Made by a program: the position numbers and the translations under genes. A stretch of 42,478 bases of DNA. Origin: CAVZXS01 sp963779325. GTDB lineage: Bacteria > Bacteroidota > Bacteroidia > Chitinophagales > Chitinophagaceae. The stretch lies in NCBI GenBank assembly GCA_963779325.1, contig CAVZXS010000008.1, forward strand, positions 1-42,478, written 5' to 3'. The notes below the pieces were generated by a model. It did not search any database, was not told the DNA's origin, and saw nothing but the letters and a program-made list of their open reading frames with translations. Of this stretch, positions 9,262 through 18,134 are shown one piece after another; the stretch's first letter is position 1; each line of letters starts with the position of its first letter.

Positions 9262-9582
9262 TCACAAATAATCCTCCCTTACAGGGCAAAACATATCTAT
9301 AATACGGCAAGCGGTAATGGCGCGGCCCGAGTGCATAACCAAGGAGGGTATTATAAATGTATCGCCGGCTTTCATGGTATGCGTAGCGCCGTTAATGGTT
9401 AATTCAAACTCGCCTTCGGTTACCGTCATTACCTGCTCGTTAAAATGATTATGCTCACGTATGGGTGCGCCGGCCTGTACCTCCCAAAAGGCTACGGTCA
9501 TATTTTTAGAATGGATGAACCGGCCAAAATAGCCGGGTATTCTTTCTACGGGCGGTATGCTTTGTAAGTTTATTTTATTCAT
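9262..9582 (-). CDS. Small single-domain cupin protein
   Basis: The 106-aa product is one cupin barrel. Motif 1 is REHNHFNEQVMTVTEGEFEL, with metal-ligand type His, His and Glu; motif 2 is GDTFIIPSLVMHSG with the last His. Such stand-alone cupins are metal-binding sugar isomerases, dioxygenases or sensors, and the substrate cannot be assigned. It is followed by repeats and preceded by a hairpin (9597-9617). The start ATG at 9582 gives the normal length. Confidence 0.8.
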   Translation of the reverse strand: MNKINLQSIPPVERIPGYFGRFIHSKNMTVAFWEVQAGAPIREHNHFNEQVMTVTEGEFELTINGATHTMKAGDTFIIPSLVMHSGRAITACRIIDMFCPVREDYL

Positions 9583-9596
9583 AGCCTCATCCCCGG

Positions 9597-9617
9597 CCCT
9601 TCTCCTGAGGAGAAGGG
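9597..9617. repeat. Intergenic hairpin CCCTTCTCC-TGA-GGAGAAGGG
   Basis: A perfect 9-bp inverted repeat with a 3-nt loop lies between the cupin start and the phosphoglucomutase 3' end. No T run follows, so it looks like a dispersed palindrome rather than a terminator. Confidence 0.6.
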
Positions 9618-9713
9618 AGTTGGAAGACTCCGATTCCCGAACCTATCCAAAGAAGAGGAGGAGTAGAGTCTTCAGTTAAAAAATTCATTTTGGGGAAGAA
9701 ATGATTTTAAGTT

Positions 9714-11443
9714 TTATAATTTCATGTCTCCGATAATTCTTTTTATTCTTTCGTCCAATGCTTTATTTACTTTATCATAGTCTCCTTCATTATTCAGCTT
9801 TGCATTCACACTGAAATAAAATTTTATTTTAGGCTCGGTTCCGCTTGGCCTGGCCGATATTTTTGTTCCGTCGGCCAATACAAACTGCAGCACATTGCTT
9901 TTTGGCAGATCAATTGTCCAGGTCTTCGCCGGTTAGTAGATTTTTACCAACCTGCAATTCATAATCCAGCAATTCGGCAACAGCAGCGCCATCAATGGTT
10001 AGTGGCGGGTTGTTGCGGTAGCCTTCCATCATGGCTGCAATTTCTGCGGCGCCATTCATTCCTTTTTTGGTAATGCTCACCAGGTCTCTCTTTATAAAAA
10101 CCATATTGCACATACAGGTCAAGCAGTTTATCATACAGGGTACGGCCCTTGTTTTTTTCATAAGCCGCCATTTCGCAAATCAGGGCCACGGCACTGACCG
10201 CATCTTTATCCCGTATCTTATCGCCAATCATCAAACCAAAACTTTCTTCGCCGCCAATGATATAATTTTCTTTACCTTCTTTTTCCTTTATCATTTTGCT
10301 ATCCATTTAAAACCGGTAAGCACATTGTAACAGGCTACCCCATTGGCTTTGGCAATCACATCAATCATATCGGTGGTAACAATGGTTTTAATCACCATAT
10401 CATTGGGCTGTGCAATGCCTTTTGCTTTGCGGGCCTCTATCATATAATTAAAAGCCAGCACAGCGGTTTGGTTGCCGTTCATCAAAACCCATTCGCCTTT
10501 TTTATTTTTTACACCAATGGCTACCCTGTCTGCATCGGGATCGGTACCCAATAAAATATCTGCATCCAGTGCTGCTGCCTTTTTCAAGCCCAATACTCAT
10601 GGCTTCTGTTTCCTCGGGATTGGGATAAACAACCGTAGGAAAATTTCCGTCGGGTGTGCTTTGTTCTTCTACAATATGTACATTGTTAAATCCAAAATGC
10701 TGCAGTGCTTTTGGCACCAGCATAATACCCGTACCATGTATAGATGTGTATACAATTTTCAGGTCGCTTTGTGCTTGCACATATATCCGGGATAAATACT
10801 CAAGCCCTTTACCATATCCAGATATGCATCATCCACTTCTTTACCAATGCATGATGATATTGGCTTCTCCGCCGGTCCATTTCACATCATCCACCGATGC
10901 AATTTTTTCTACTTCTTTAATTACATTTTTATCATGCGGCGGCACCATCTGTGCACCATCATCCCAATAAGCTTTGTACCCATTGTATTCTTTGGGATTG
11001 TGAGATGCGGTACAAACCACCCCACCCTTGCAATTAAATTTGCGAATAGCAAAACTCAGTTCAGGTGTGGGCCGTAAGTCTTCAAACAAATACACTTTAA
11101 TACCGTTGGCTGCAAAAACATTGGCAGTTATCTCGGCAAAAAAACGGCTGTTGTTACGGCAATCGTGCGCAATCGGCAACACTTATTTCCTGCTCCCGTA
11201 AAACAATGTTTTAAATAATTGGCATAACCCTGTGTAGCCATACCACCGTATATTTATTCATACGGTTGGTACCAACACCCATGATGCCACGCAGGCCGCC
11301 GGTACCAAATTCAGGTTTCTGTAAAAAGCATCGGCCAGTTCGTTTTCATTTTCGGTTTGTAATTTTTTGATTTCTGCTTTTGTTGTTTCGTCGTAATTAC
11401 CGGTAAGCCAGGTATTTACTTTTGCCCCGATTGTTGCGTCCAT
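9714..11443 (-). pseudogene. Phosphoglucomutase/phosphomannomutase, multiply frameshifted
   Basis: The region encodes, across all three minus frames, a full alpha-D-phosphohexomutase of normal length (about 575 codons). It interconverts hexose 1- and 6-phosphates. From N to C one sees MDATIGAKVNTWLTGNYDE, EFGTGGLRGIMGVGTNRMNK, the phosphoserine loop TASHNPKEYNGYK, the metal loop GTDPDADRVAIG, the sugar loop GGEESFG and the phosphate loop ARPSGTEPKIKF. The frames change at least eight times (near 11325, twice between 11280 and 11183, near 10845 and 10790, near 10600, 10305, 10110 and 9912). Residues stay conserved between breaks, so the decay is very recent or the consensus is wrong. As written, no full protein can be made. 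Confidence 0.88.
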
Positions 11444-11570
11444 AGTTGTTGTTTAATAAGTCGTTGGTTATTTAAAGTTGAAAGTTATTGATTTTTTTCT
11501 TTTCGATGTGAAGATGTTGCGGCGAAGGTGGTTAATATTTTGAGGCGAAGAAAGATAAATGTTCCGTTTT

Positions 11571-11795
11571 TGAACCACAGAGTCACAAAGAACACAAAGA
11601 ATCACAGAGGCATTTCTGTGTAATCCCATGCCCATGTGCCTCTGTGGTTCAACTTCGGATTCATTTTTTAAACCACGGATTCACGATGAACACAAAGAAT
11701 CTCAGAGGACATCTCGGTGTATCTCGGTGCATTGTGTCTCTTGGTTCAATCTACCTAACACATTTTTTGAGCCACGGGGGCACAAAGAATACGTG
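11571..11795. repeat. Three GAACCAC...GTGGTTC-type dispersed repeats
   Basis: Copy 1 (about 11572-11650) runs from GAACCACAGAGTCACAAAG to CTCTGTGGTTC. Copy 2 (about 11666-11748) starts AAACCACGGATTCAC and ends CTTGGTTC. A fragment lies at 11770-11795. All share ACAAAGAA(T/C)(C/A)(A/T)CA words. A related element lies at 16370-16433. The region from 11444 to about 11830 has no other recognised content. Confidence 0.65.
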
Positions 11796-12064
11796 TGAGC
11801 TTTTTTCCTTTTCAATCCGAAGTTAATATTGTACCGTATTTTTGTTTTATGTTGTCATCAAAGGATCATAGTCCGGCGTCTGTTGTGTTGTCGAAGCTTG
11901 TCTCCCACTATCTTCAGGGTTCAGCAAAAAACTGAGCATAGTCTCGCTATGCTTATCATGTTATTCAGCTTTTTTGCACAGTTATCAGTTGATTCATCAT
12001 CAGTCAAAATAAATACCAGAAGAAAAAGTAATTTCCGTAACAACAGACAGTTTGCAAAATAAAA

Positions 12065-12976
12065 ATGAAGCTGCAGTCAAAAAGCAGGCCAATCTATATC
12101 TACGCTATATCGCTCACTGATAAACAAAAAAGAAACCGCACTTTAATTATCAGCAGCATTAACATAGCCGGGTATGGAGGCTCATTGGCCCTGCTGAGTA
12201 CCGCATGGTATAAAGATTATCCAAAGAGTAAGTTTCATACTTTCAACGACAGTAAAGAGTGGCAACAGGTAGATAAAGTGGGTCATGCATGGGCCGCATA
12301 TAATACAGGTAAAGCTTCTACAGCCATGTGGCAATGGACAGGCATGAGTAATAGAAAAGCAACATTGCTCGGTGGTATCAGCGGCGCCGCCTACTTAACG
12401 GTTATCGAAATTTTAGACGGCCGCTCTGCTGAATGGGGCTGGAGCTGGGCCGATATAGCCGCCAATCTTACCGGTTCGGGATTATTTATTTCGCAACAAT
12501 TGGCCTGGCAGGAACAACGTATTCAATTCAAATTTTCTTTTCATAAAAAAAACTACGGCGAGCCGCAATTAAGTAAAAGAGCCGATAATTTGTACGGTAA
12601 AAGTTGGTACGAAAGAATGCTGAAAGATTATAACGGGCAGACCTACTGGCTCAGCGCCAATATAAAATCATTTTTTCCTGACAGTAAATTGCCTGCATGG
12701 TTGAATATAGCAGCAGGCTATGGCGCCGATGGTATGTTTGGCGGATTCAGCAATCAATGGACGGAAACTCCTTATTCATCGCTGCTGATAGACCGATCAG
12801 ATATAAAAAGAGTAAGACAGTTTTATTTAGCGCCTGATATTGATTTTACAAAAATAAAAACTAATAAAAAATGGTTGCGTACCGCATTTCATTTTTTAAA
12901 TGCTTTTAAAATGCCCGCGCCGGCATTGATGCTGGATAGTAAAGGAAAGTTCAAAGCCTACGCATTGTATTTTTAG
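12065..12976 (+). CDS. DUF2279-like probable periplasmic protein
   Basis: The 303-aa frame carries the conserved pattern of Bacteroidota DUF2279 proteins: NIAGYGGSLALLSTAWYKDYPKS, then EWQQVDKVGHAWAAYNTGKA, EILDGRSAEWGWSWADIAANL and QLAWQEQRIQFKFSFH. Function is unknown; members are thought to be envelope proteins. The N-terminus is doubtful. A signal-peptide-like segment (MLFSFFAQLSVDSSSV, from 11958) and a plausible mature start (TTDSLQNKNEAAVKKQ, about 12036-12085) lie upstream in two other frames. The true start may therefore be near 11946-11958, with small frameshifts near 12010 and 12090. Start 12065 is the first ATG in the main frame. Confidence 0.7.
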   Translation: MKLQSKSRPIYIYAISLTDKQKRNRTLIISSINIAGYGGSLALLSTAWYKDYPKSKFHTFNDSKEWQQVDKVGHAWAAYNTGKASTAMWQWTGMSNRKATLLGGISGAAYLTVIEILDGRSAEWGWSWADIAANLTGSGLFISQQLAWQEQRIQFKFSFHKKNYGEPQLSKRADNLYGKSWYERMLKDYNGQTYWLSANIKSFFPDSKLPAWLNIAAGYGADGMFGGFSNQWTETPYSSLLIDRSDIKRVRQFYLAPDIDFTKIKTNKKWLRTAFHFLNAFKMPAPALMLDSKGKFKAYALYF

Positions 12977-13023
12977 AATGCTTCTCTTCAGTTTCCCTGA
13001 ATAAAGTATCAATTGATAAATTG

Positions 13024-13162
13024 CACCGCCCCCTGCCCGTTCGGTTCAGACGGGCTTCAGGGCGGTGAAAGGAAGTTTTTATTGTATTGGCTTTAGCCCA
13101 AATTGCTTTGGCTAAAGCCAATACAATCTATCCTCATTTTATCCTTGCCCTAAAGGGCAAGG
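13024..13162. repeat. Cluster of three intergenic hairpins
   Basis: Between two convergent genes lie three inverted repeats in a row: an imperfect GC-rich one (13024-13067), a perfect 18-bp one (13081-13098 with 13110-13127, arms starting ATTGTATTGGCTTTAGCC, 11-nt loop), and CCTTGCCC/GGGCAAGG with loop TAAA (13143-13162). None has a clear T tract, so they look like dispersed palindromes rather than ordinary terminators, although one could stop transcription from either side. Confidence 0.7.
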
Positions 13163-13258
13163 CAATTGAGGACTCTTAACTTTAATATCATCGCTAAAAA
13201 ATGATGACATAAATTCTATCAATTTACCTAAACCTGAAAGGCTTTGGTACGGCCTACT

Positions 13259-13759
13259 CTATTCCATCCTGGCACCCAACACTTCATCGCCTGCCACTTC
13301 CACATAAATATGCTCCTGCATGGTAGTGGCTAATTTTAGTCCTACATAATCGGGTCTTACAGGGAAACTATTATGACTTCTTTCTACCAATACCAGCGTT
13401 TGAATTTTCTTTGGGTGATATTGAATAAACGGTTTCAGTGCATACAGCATGGTTTTCCCGCTGTTAGATACATCATCAATAACAATAATTACTTTACCGG
13501 TAAAATCCATTGTTTTACTCAGGCTTATTTCTTCGGGTTTCTTTTTATCAAGTGTAACGGTAATCGTTTCTATTTTCAATGATGAAATTTCTTTCAAAAT
13601 CTTTTCAATATTGCGGGCCACCACGCTACCGCTTTCGTGTATACCCGCCAGTACAATTTCTTTTTCATCCAAATTGTTTTCTAAAATTTCATAGGCCATG
13701 CGACGCATTTTCTTGGCGGCTACTTCTTTGTTCAGTATGTATTTTTTTTCAGCAGTCAT
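13259..13759 (-). CDS. PyrR-like phosphoribosyltransferase-domain protein
   Basis: The 166-aa product is a type I phosphoribosyltransferase fold. The PRPP-binding loop is VIIVIDDVSNSGKTML (about residues 90-105). The hood and flexible-loop regions resemble PyrR or uracil/hypoxanthine PRTases (LAGIHESGSVVA near residue 40; PDYVGLKLATTMQEHIYVEV near the end). In Bacteroidota such proteins are commonly annotated as PyrR-like, but no pyr genes are adjacent, so a regulatory role is not supported by context. The alternative is a nucleobase salvage enzyme. Confidence 0.75.
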   Translation of the reverse strand: MTAEKKYILNKEVAAKKMRRMAYEILENNLDEKEIVLAGIHESGSVVARNIEKILKEISSLKIETITVTLDKKKPEEISLSKTMDFTGKVIIVIDDVSNSGKTMLYALKPFIQYHPKKIQTLVLVERSHNSFPVRPDYVGLKLATTMQEHIYVEVAGDEVLGARME

Positions 13760-13875
13760 TTTGTGTTATTGATTTAAAGTTTGAAATTAACAACTATTGA
13801 ACAATTAAAGAATTAAAGAATAGTGCAGACCGAAACCCACCCCTTTCAATATTTCTCTATACCAAATTTCCTAAG

Positions 13876-13892
13876 CCCCTCCGCCGGAGGGG
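13876..13892. repeat. Intergenic hairpin CCCCTCC-GCC-GGAGGGG
   Basis: A perfect 7-bp GC-rich palindrome lies between divergent genes. It resembles the CCGCC/GGCGG palindromes seen at 6340-6355 and at the right edge of the window (42447-42467). Confidence 0.6.
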
Positions 13893-13976
13893 ACGGGCAG
13901 GTTGATATTTGTAATAAAAAGGATACTGTACAGCCTCAACCTTAAATTACTTAATTTAGCACCATAAGATTTTACT

Positions 13977-15293
13977 ATGCAAATTGCTCAACAAATTTTA
14001 TTCGTTCTTTTATCGGGTATCGCCATTTGGCTTTTTTCAAAAAAAGCAATGGAAATACGCCGCAATATTTTTTTGGGTAAACCCGAAGACTTCAGCGATA
14101 ATAAACCGCAAAGATGGAAAAACCTGATGCTACTGGCGTTGGGACAAAAGAAGATGTTTAAAAATCCGTTAGTAGCCGTCATGCACTTTATTATTTATGC
14201 AGGCTTTATCATTATCAATATTGAAGTGCTGGAAATTGTATTGGACGGCATACTGGGCAAGCACCGTATGTTCGCCACACCGCTCGGCGGTTTGTATACT
14301 TTTCTTATTAATTTTTTTGAAATATTGGCCGTGTTGGTAATTGCCGTCTGTGTTATTTTTTTAATAAGAAGAAATACCATCAAACTAAAACGCTTTATAA
14401 GCAACGACCTTAATGGGTGGCCCCGCAGCGATGCCAATTATATTTTAATTACCGAGATTGTTTTAATGTCTTTGTTTCTTTTGCTGAATGCAAGCGACAG
14501 GGCTTTACAACTGCAAGGTCACGAACATTATCATGATACCGGTAGTTTTATATTTTCCGGTATGTTGGCGCCGGCATTACAGGGATTGAATGCAGAAACA
14601 TTAATTGCTTTAGAACGCAGCAGTTGGTGGTTGCACATCATCGGCATTTTTGCATTCCTGAATTATTTGCCTTACAGCAAACACCTGCATATTGTATTGG
14701 CTTTTCCCAATGCGTATTATGCAAGATTGCAACCGCAGGGTAAGATGCACAACATGCCTGCTGTACAAAATGAAGTGTTGTATGCCATGCAACCCGAAAC
14801 AGCACCGGCCAATGCCGAGCCGCCCGGTAAGTTTGGCGCTAAGGATGTATTTGATTTGAGTTGGAAGAGCTTAATGGATGCTTACAGTTGTACCGAATGC
14901 GGAAGATGCAGTGCGGCTTGTCCCGCCAACCTAACAGGGAAATTATTAAGTCCGCGAAAAATAATGATGGATACGCGGGACCGATTGGAAGAAGCAGGAA
15001 AAAATATAAATGCAAACGGCGAATTTAAAGACGACGGCAAAACATTGCTCACTAATTATATATCGGTAGAAGAATTGCGTGCCTGCACCACCTGCAATGC
15101 CTGCGTGGAAGAATGCCCTGTTTCCATTTCACCGGTGGAGATTATTTTAGAACTGCGCCGCAGCTTGGTGATGGAAGACAGTAATGCTCCGCAGGAATGG
15201 AATGCTATGTTCAGCAATGTAGAAAATAATTTTGCTCCGTGGAAGTTTGCGCCGGATGAGAGAGATAAGTGGACGGAGGAAATTAATGGATAA
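13977..15293 (+). CDS. Membrane-bound 4Fe-4S protein of the HdrC/GlpC-like type
   Basis: The 438-aa product has an N-terminal membrane domain with about five to six hydrophobic helices (residues 5-25, 65-90, 105-130, 155-175, 215-240). A soluble region with two cysteine clusters follows: CTECGRCSAACP from Cys305 and CTTCNACVEECP from Cys370, each able to bind a 4Fe-4S cluster. This is the architecture of respiratory-type electron carriers paired with a CCG-domain heterodisulfide-reductase-like subunit. No CCG-domain gene follows here; the next gene is an amidotransferase-like protein 220 bp away. Electron donor and acceptor are unknown. Confidence 0.82.
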   Translation: MQIAQQILFVLLSGIAIWLFSKKAMEIRRNIFLGKPEDFSDNKPQRWKNLMLLALGQKKMFKNPLVAVMHFIIYAGFIIINIEVLEIVLDGILGKHRMFATPLGGLYTFLINFFEILAVLVIAVCVIFLIRRNTIKLKRFISNDLNGWPRSDANYILITEIVLMSLFLLLNASDRALQLQGHEHYHDTGSFIFSGMLAPALQGLNAETLIALERSSWWLHIIGIFAFLNYLPYSKHLHIVLAFPNAYYARLQPQGKMHNMPAVQNEVLYAMQPETAPANAEPPGKFGAKDVFDLSWKSLMDAYSCTECGRCSAACPANLTGKLLSPRKIMMDTRDRLEEAGKNINANGEFKDDGKTLLTNYISVEELRACTTCNACVEECPVSISPVEIILELRRSLVMEDSNAPQEWNAMFSNVENNFAPWKFAPDERDKWTEEING

Positions 15294-15501
15294 TGAATTA
15301 ATTGAAAATGGAAAATATACTGACCGGTATAATCATTTGCATCAGTTTTTGCTAAGTAAAATGATTTTTTCTTCAATCAGCAAATCACTCTTGCAATCGC
15401 AAAGATCATCTCCCTAATCAAATCAGTTAAATTTCAATAGAAATCAACAGTTGTGGAGAAAATGGTAAACTAAATGACAAAGCCGTACGTTAATAAATTA
15501 T

Positions 15502-15509
15502 TATGTTTG
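15502..15509 (+). promoter_or_regulatory. Bacteroidota-type -7 box TATGTTTG
   Basis: It matches TAnnTTTG and ends 4 bp before the start codon of the next gene, so the transcript would have a very short leader or none. No convincing -33 TTG was seen. Confidence 0.4.
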
Positions 15510-15513
15510 CAAA

Positions 15514-16359
15514 ATGAGTTGGAGCGACAAAAAATTGGTTCGTATCGCCATTCTTGACCTCTATGCGGGCCAAGCCAATCAGGGTATGCGTTGTATTCGT
15601 GAAATAATAAATCAATGGGCAAGTCAGTACAACTTAAATATGGAATATGATGAGTTTGATGTACGATTGAAAAATGAAGTACCCGATACTACCTATGATA
15701 TCTATATTTCAAGCGGCGGACCCGGCAATCCTTGGGAAAATCCGGATAACAAATGGGATGCTACTTATTTCGGCTGGATTGATTCGATACTGAAGTTTAA
15801 TAATGACACCGCCAATCAGCAAAAGAAATTTGTATTTTTTATTTGTCACTCTTTTCAATTAGCAGCACGTCATTTTAATATTGGAAAGGTTTGCAAAAGA
15901 AACTCCACTGCATTCGGTGTTTTCCCGGTGCATATGCTGAATGCTGCGTATGAAGAAATAGTATTTCAGGGCTTGAAAGATCCTTTTTATTCCGTTGACA
16001 GCCGCGACTACCAGGTAATAGAACCCAATTACAATGCACTGCAAAAAGCAGGCGCTACACTTTTATGTATAGAAAAAAGCAGGCCGCATGTGCCATATGA
16101 AAGAGCTTTGATGGCCGTTCGTTTTAATGAGTATATGATCGGTACGCAGTTTCACCCGGAAGCGGATGCTATTGGTATGAGTATGTATTTACAAACAGAA
16201 GAGAAAAAGAAAACCGTAATAGACAATCATGGTGAAGCCAAATGGAGCAGCATGATAGAACATTTGAATGACCCCGATAAAATAATGTGGACCTACAATC
16301 ACATTTTGCCTAATTTTTTAAATCAAGCGGTGGGTCAGTTGCAGGAAGTTATAGCTTAA
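15514..16359 (+). CDS. Class I glutamine amidotransferase-like protein
   Basis: The 281-aa product has the GATase1 triad pattern. The nucleophile Cys111 is in FFICHSFQLA, and His214/Glu216 are in GTQFHPEAD. An SSGGPGNPW oxyanion-side loop lies near residue 67. The elbow is ICHSFQ rather than the usual GxCxGxQ, so it may be a divergent amidotransferase or a GATase-like protein of unknown substrate. It stands alone, without a synthetase partner. The start ATG directly follows a -7-like box. Confidence 0.72.
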   Translation: MSWSDKKLVRIAILDLYAGQANQGMRCIREIINQWASQYNLNMEYDEFDVRLKNEVPDTTYDIYISSGGPGNPWENPDNKWDATYFGWIDSILKFNNDTANQQKKFVFFICHSFQLAARHFNIGKVCKRNSTAFGVFPVHMLNAAYEEIVFQGLKDPFYSVDSRDYQVIEPNYNALQKAGATLLCIEKSRPHVPYERALMAVRFNEYMIGTQFHPEADAIGMSMYLQTEEKKKTVIDNHGEAKWSSMIEHLNDPDKIMWTYNHILPNFLNQAVGQLQEVIA

Positions 16360-16369
16360 TAATTTTTTT

Positions 16370-16433
16370 GAACCACAAAGACAGATAGACACGGAGTAAC
16401 ACGGTTTTCTCGCTGTGATTTTTTCCGTGGTTC
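16370..16433. repeat. GAACCAC...GTGGTTC dispersed element between convergent genes
   Basis: It starts GAACCACAAAGACAG and ends CCGTGGTTC followed by T7. It is related to the elements at 11571-11795. On the plus strand the terminal inverted repeat plus T run could also act as a terminator for the preceding gene. Confidence 0.6.
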
Positions 16434-16450
16434 TTTTTTTCAGCACAGAG

Positions 16451-17188
16451 CTATGTCTCAATCAATATCAATGCATCCGTACTGCTGATGCCGATTGTTT
16501 TATCGCTGGTAAATCCTTCTGCGTACTTCACTCCTATTTTTTTACCCATCATTCTTGCTCTTGCTATTACGCTGTCATAAAAATCGGGCGAAGAAATATA
16601 AGACTGCGGGTCATTACTGTTGTCATCGGGGTTATAAAACTGTGTGCCGTATGCCGCAATGGATTGCATTCTTTTTTCAAATACATCCGTAATATCAATC
16701 ACCACATCGGGCTCAATATACCTGTCTTGAATATAGTTGAGCACATACTTTGGGCGCCATTTTTGCTGCGCATTACCCGTTTCATCTTTTGTTTCTATTT
16801 TTCCGAGGCCGGAAAGAAAACAGGCGTCGCTTATCAATTTGGCCGCACGGCCATGATCCGGGTGGCGATCTTTTGGTGCATTGGCAAATACAATTTCGGG
16901 GCGGTATTTTCGCAATGCTTTTACCAGAAGTATTTGATGCGCTTCATCATTTTGAAAAAAACCGTCCCTCATTTTCAAATTTTCTCTTATTGTCACACCC
17001 ATTATCATAGCAGCTTTAGCAGCTTCCGCATAGCGGGTTTCTATACTGCCGCGGGTACCCAGTTCGCCTTGTGTAAGATCGAGTATGCCCGCCTTCTTAC
17101 CTCTTTGTATTTCATTAATCAATACACCGGAGCAACCTAATTCCACATCATCGGGGTGAACGCCTATAGCCAGTATATCTAATTTCAT
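16451..17188 (-). CDS. bshB1: Bacillithiol biosynthesis deacetylase BshB1
   Basis: The 245-aa product is a PIG-L-family zinc deacetylase. It removes the acetyl group from GlcNAc-malate, the second step in making the low-molecular-weight thiol bacillithiol. The zinc motif is GVHPDDVELGC (from His11), with the conserved DLTQGELGTRG and KDRHPDHGRAAKL segments, the latter giving the third metal His. LNYIQDRYIEPDVVIDI and the YAAYGTQF-like region match the BshB1 subgroup rather than general PIG-L proteins. Length is normal. bshA and bshC are not in the window. A second, more distant PIG-L protein lies at 40831-41463. Confidence 0.9.
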   Translation of the reverse strand: MKLDILAIGVHPDDVELGCSGVLINEIQRGKKAGILDLTQGELGTRGSIETRYAEAAKAAMIMGVTIRENLKMRDGFFQNDEAHQILLVKALRKYRPEIVFANAPKDRHPDHGRAAKLISDACFLSGLGKIETKDETGNAQQKWRPKYVLNYIQDRYIEPDVVIDITDVFEKRMQSIAAYGTQFYNPDDNSNDPQSYISSPDFYDSVIARARMMGKKIGVKYAEGFTSDKTIGISSTDALILIET

Positions 17189-17208
17189 AAAGTTGATTGT
17201 ATTAAAAT

Positions 17209-17306
17209 GTCAAATGTAAAAGTAAAAATCCAATGTTCAATAAACAATAGGCAATATGCAATATGCAAAAATCAAAAGTCAAAAGTCAAAAATTAAAAAT
17301 TAAAAC
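17209..17306. repeat. Low-complexity word repeats (AATGCAATATGCAA / AAAAGTCAAAAGTC)
   Basis: Tandem-like short words (CAATATGCAATATGCA, TCAAAAGTCAAAAGTCAAAA) fill the gap between two genes. Similar words recur at 17990-18050 and, reversed, at 21440-21530, so they belong to a dispersed family. Confidence 0.5.
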
Positions 17307-17933
17307 CTAAGAAATAGCAGTACCGGTTTTATTATCGCCCTGCCCGGAAATTTTAATAAATTGTAAATGATATTTTCTTTTCAACCGCAACACAGGCTTG
17401 TAGGCCTTATGCAAAAGAACACCACCTAAAAATACACCGGCAGCAATGCCAAGTTTGCCGCCGGTAAACGAAAAATCATTTTTTATCAGCCCGTTTATAA
17501 CATTCAATGCTGCATAGCCTGCTCCACCCACCCTGAACACCCAACCACTCTTGATCCAATACCAGTGCATATGCCCGCCCTCAGTAGTGATTTGAAAACG
17601 ACCATCAATATAATCAACCTGTATTCCCTTTTTTGGCATAGCAAACACTTCGGTGAGAGCAAAGGATTGCACCGGATAATAAATCGTATCCGAACCCATT
17701 AACCCGGTTAAGCTGTACCGCACTACCATTGGTTTTATAGAAAAAGAATCGTTCTGAATTTTAGTAATATAACCGGTATGCCATTCAGCGTTTTTTAATT
17801 GAAAAGCGATATAATACCCCTTCCTGAATGAAGCAATGGTTTTATTTCTTTTTTTGAACAGAAAAAAATCCTGTTGCGAATATGCAACTGAAGAAGAAAA
17901 TAATAAAAGAGTGATAAGTATCAGTTTGGTCAT
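17307..17933 (-). CDS. Exported or membrane protein of unknown function
   Basis: The 208-aa product has a signal peptide (MTKLILITLLLFSSSVAYSQ). A beta-rich segment follows, beginning FRKGYYIAFQLKNAEWHTGYITKI, like small barrel domains. Near the C-terminus is a Gly-rich hydrophobic stretch (about residues 155-175, LGIAAGVFLGGVLL) that may be a membrane helix. Similar proteins are common in Chitinophagaceae as hypothetical proteins, as far as I can tell. No enzyme motif was seen. Confidence 0.65.
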   Translation of the reverse strand: MTKLILITLLLFSSSVAYSQQDFFLFKKRNKTIASFRKGYYIAFQLKNAEWHTGYITKIQNDSFSIKPMVVRYSLTGLMGSDTIYYPVQSFALTEVFAMPKKGIQVDYIDGRFQITTEGGHMHWYWIKSGWVFRVGGAGYAALNVINGLIKNDFSFTGGKLGIAAGVFLGGVLLHKAYKPVLRLKRKYHLQFIKISGQGDNKTGTAIS

Positions 17934-18134
17934 ACAATTAAAAGTAACTCATCACGGGCTTCAGGCAGCTTAATTAAAAGTTAAAACCGAAAGAGCAATA
18001 AGCAAATGACAATGTGCAACAGGCAATTGGCAATCAGGCCCAAAAAAAATCTATATATTATATACTTTATATACCATATACACCCTTTATACTTTTTGCT
18101 CCACTGATATCCCAAAACTCACTACTTTTACACC
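17934..18134. other. Intergenic region with low-complexity words
   Basis: It carries CAATAAGC/CAATTGGCAAT words at 17995-18045 and AT-rich TATATACTTTATATACC words at 18052-18100. No gene is seen. The promoter of the ABC permease must lie here, but no exact TAnnTTTG was found. Confidence 0.45.

Noticed and set aside
9714..11443. Programmed frameshifting in phosphoglucomutase
   Set aside because: Too many shifts, in both directions, without slippery sites; no such mechanism is known for this family.
16415..17140. A 241-aa plus-strand frame
   Set aside because: It lies wholly opposite bshB1, whose motifs are clear; its composition is that of an antisense shadow.
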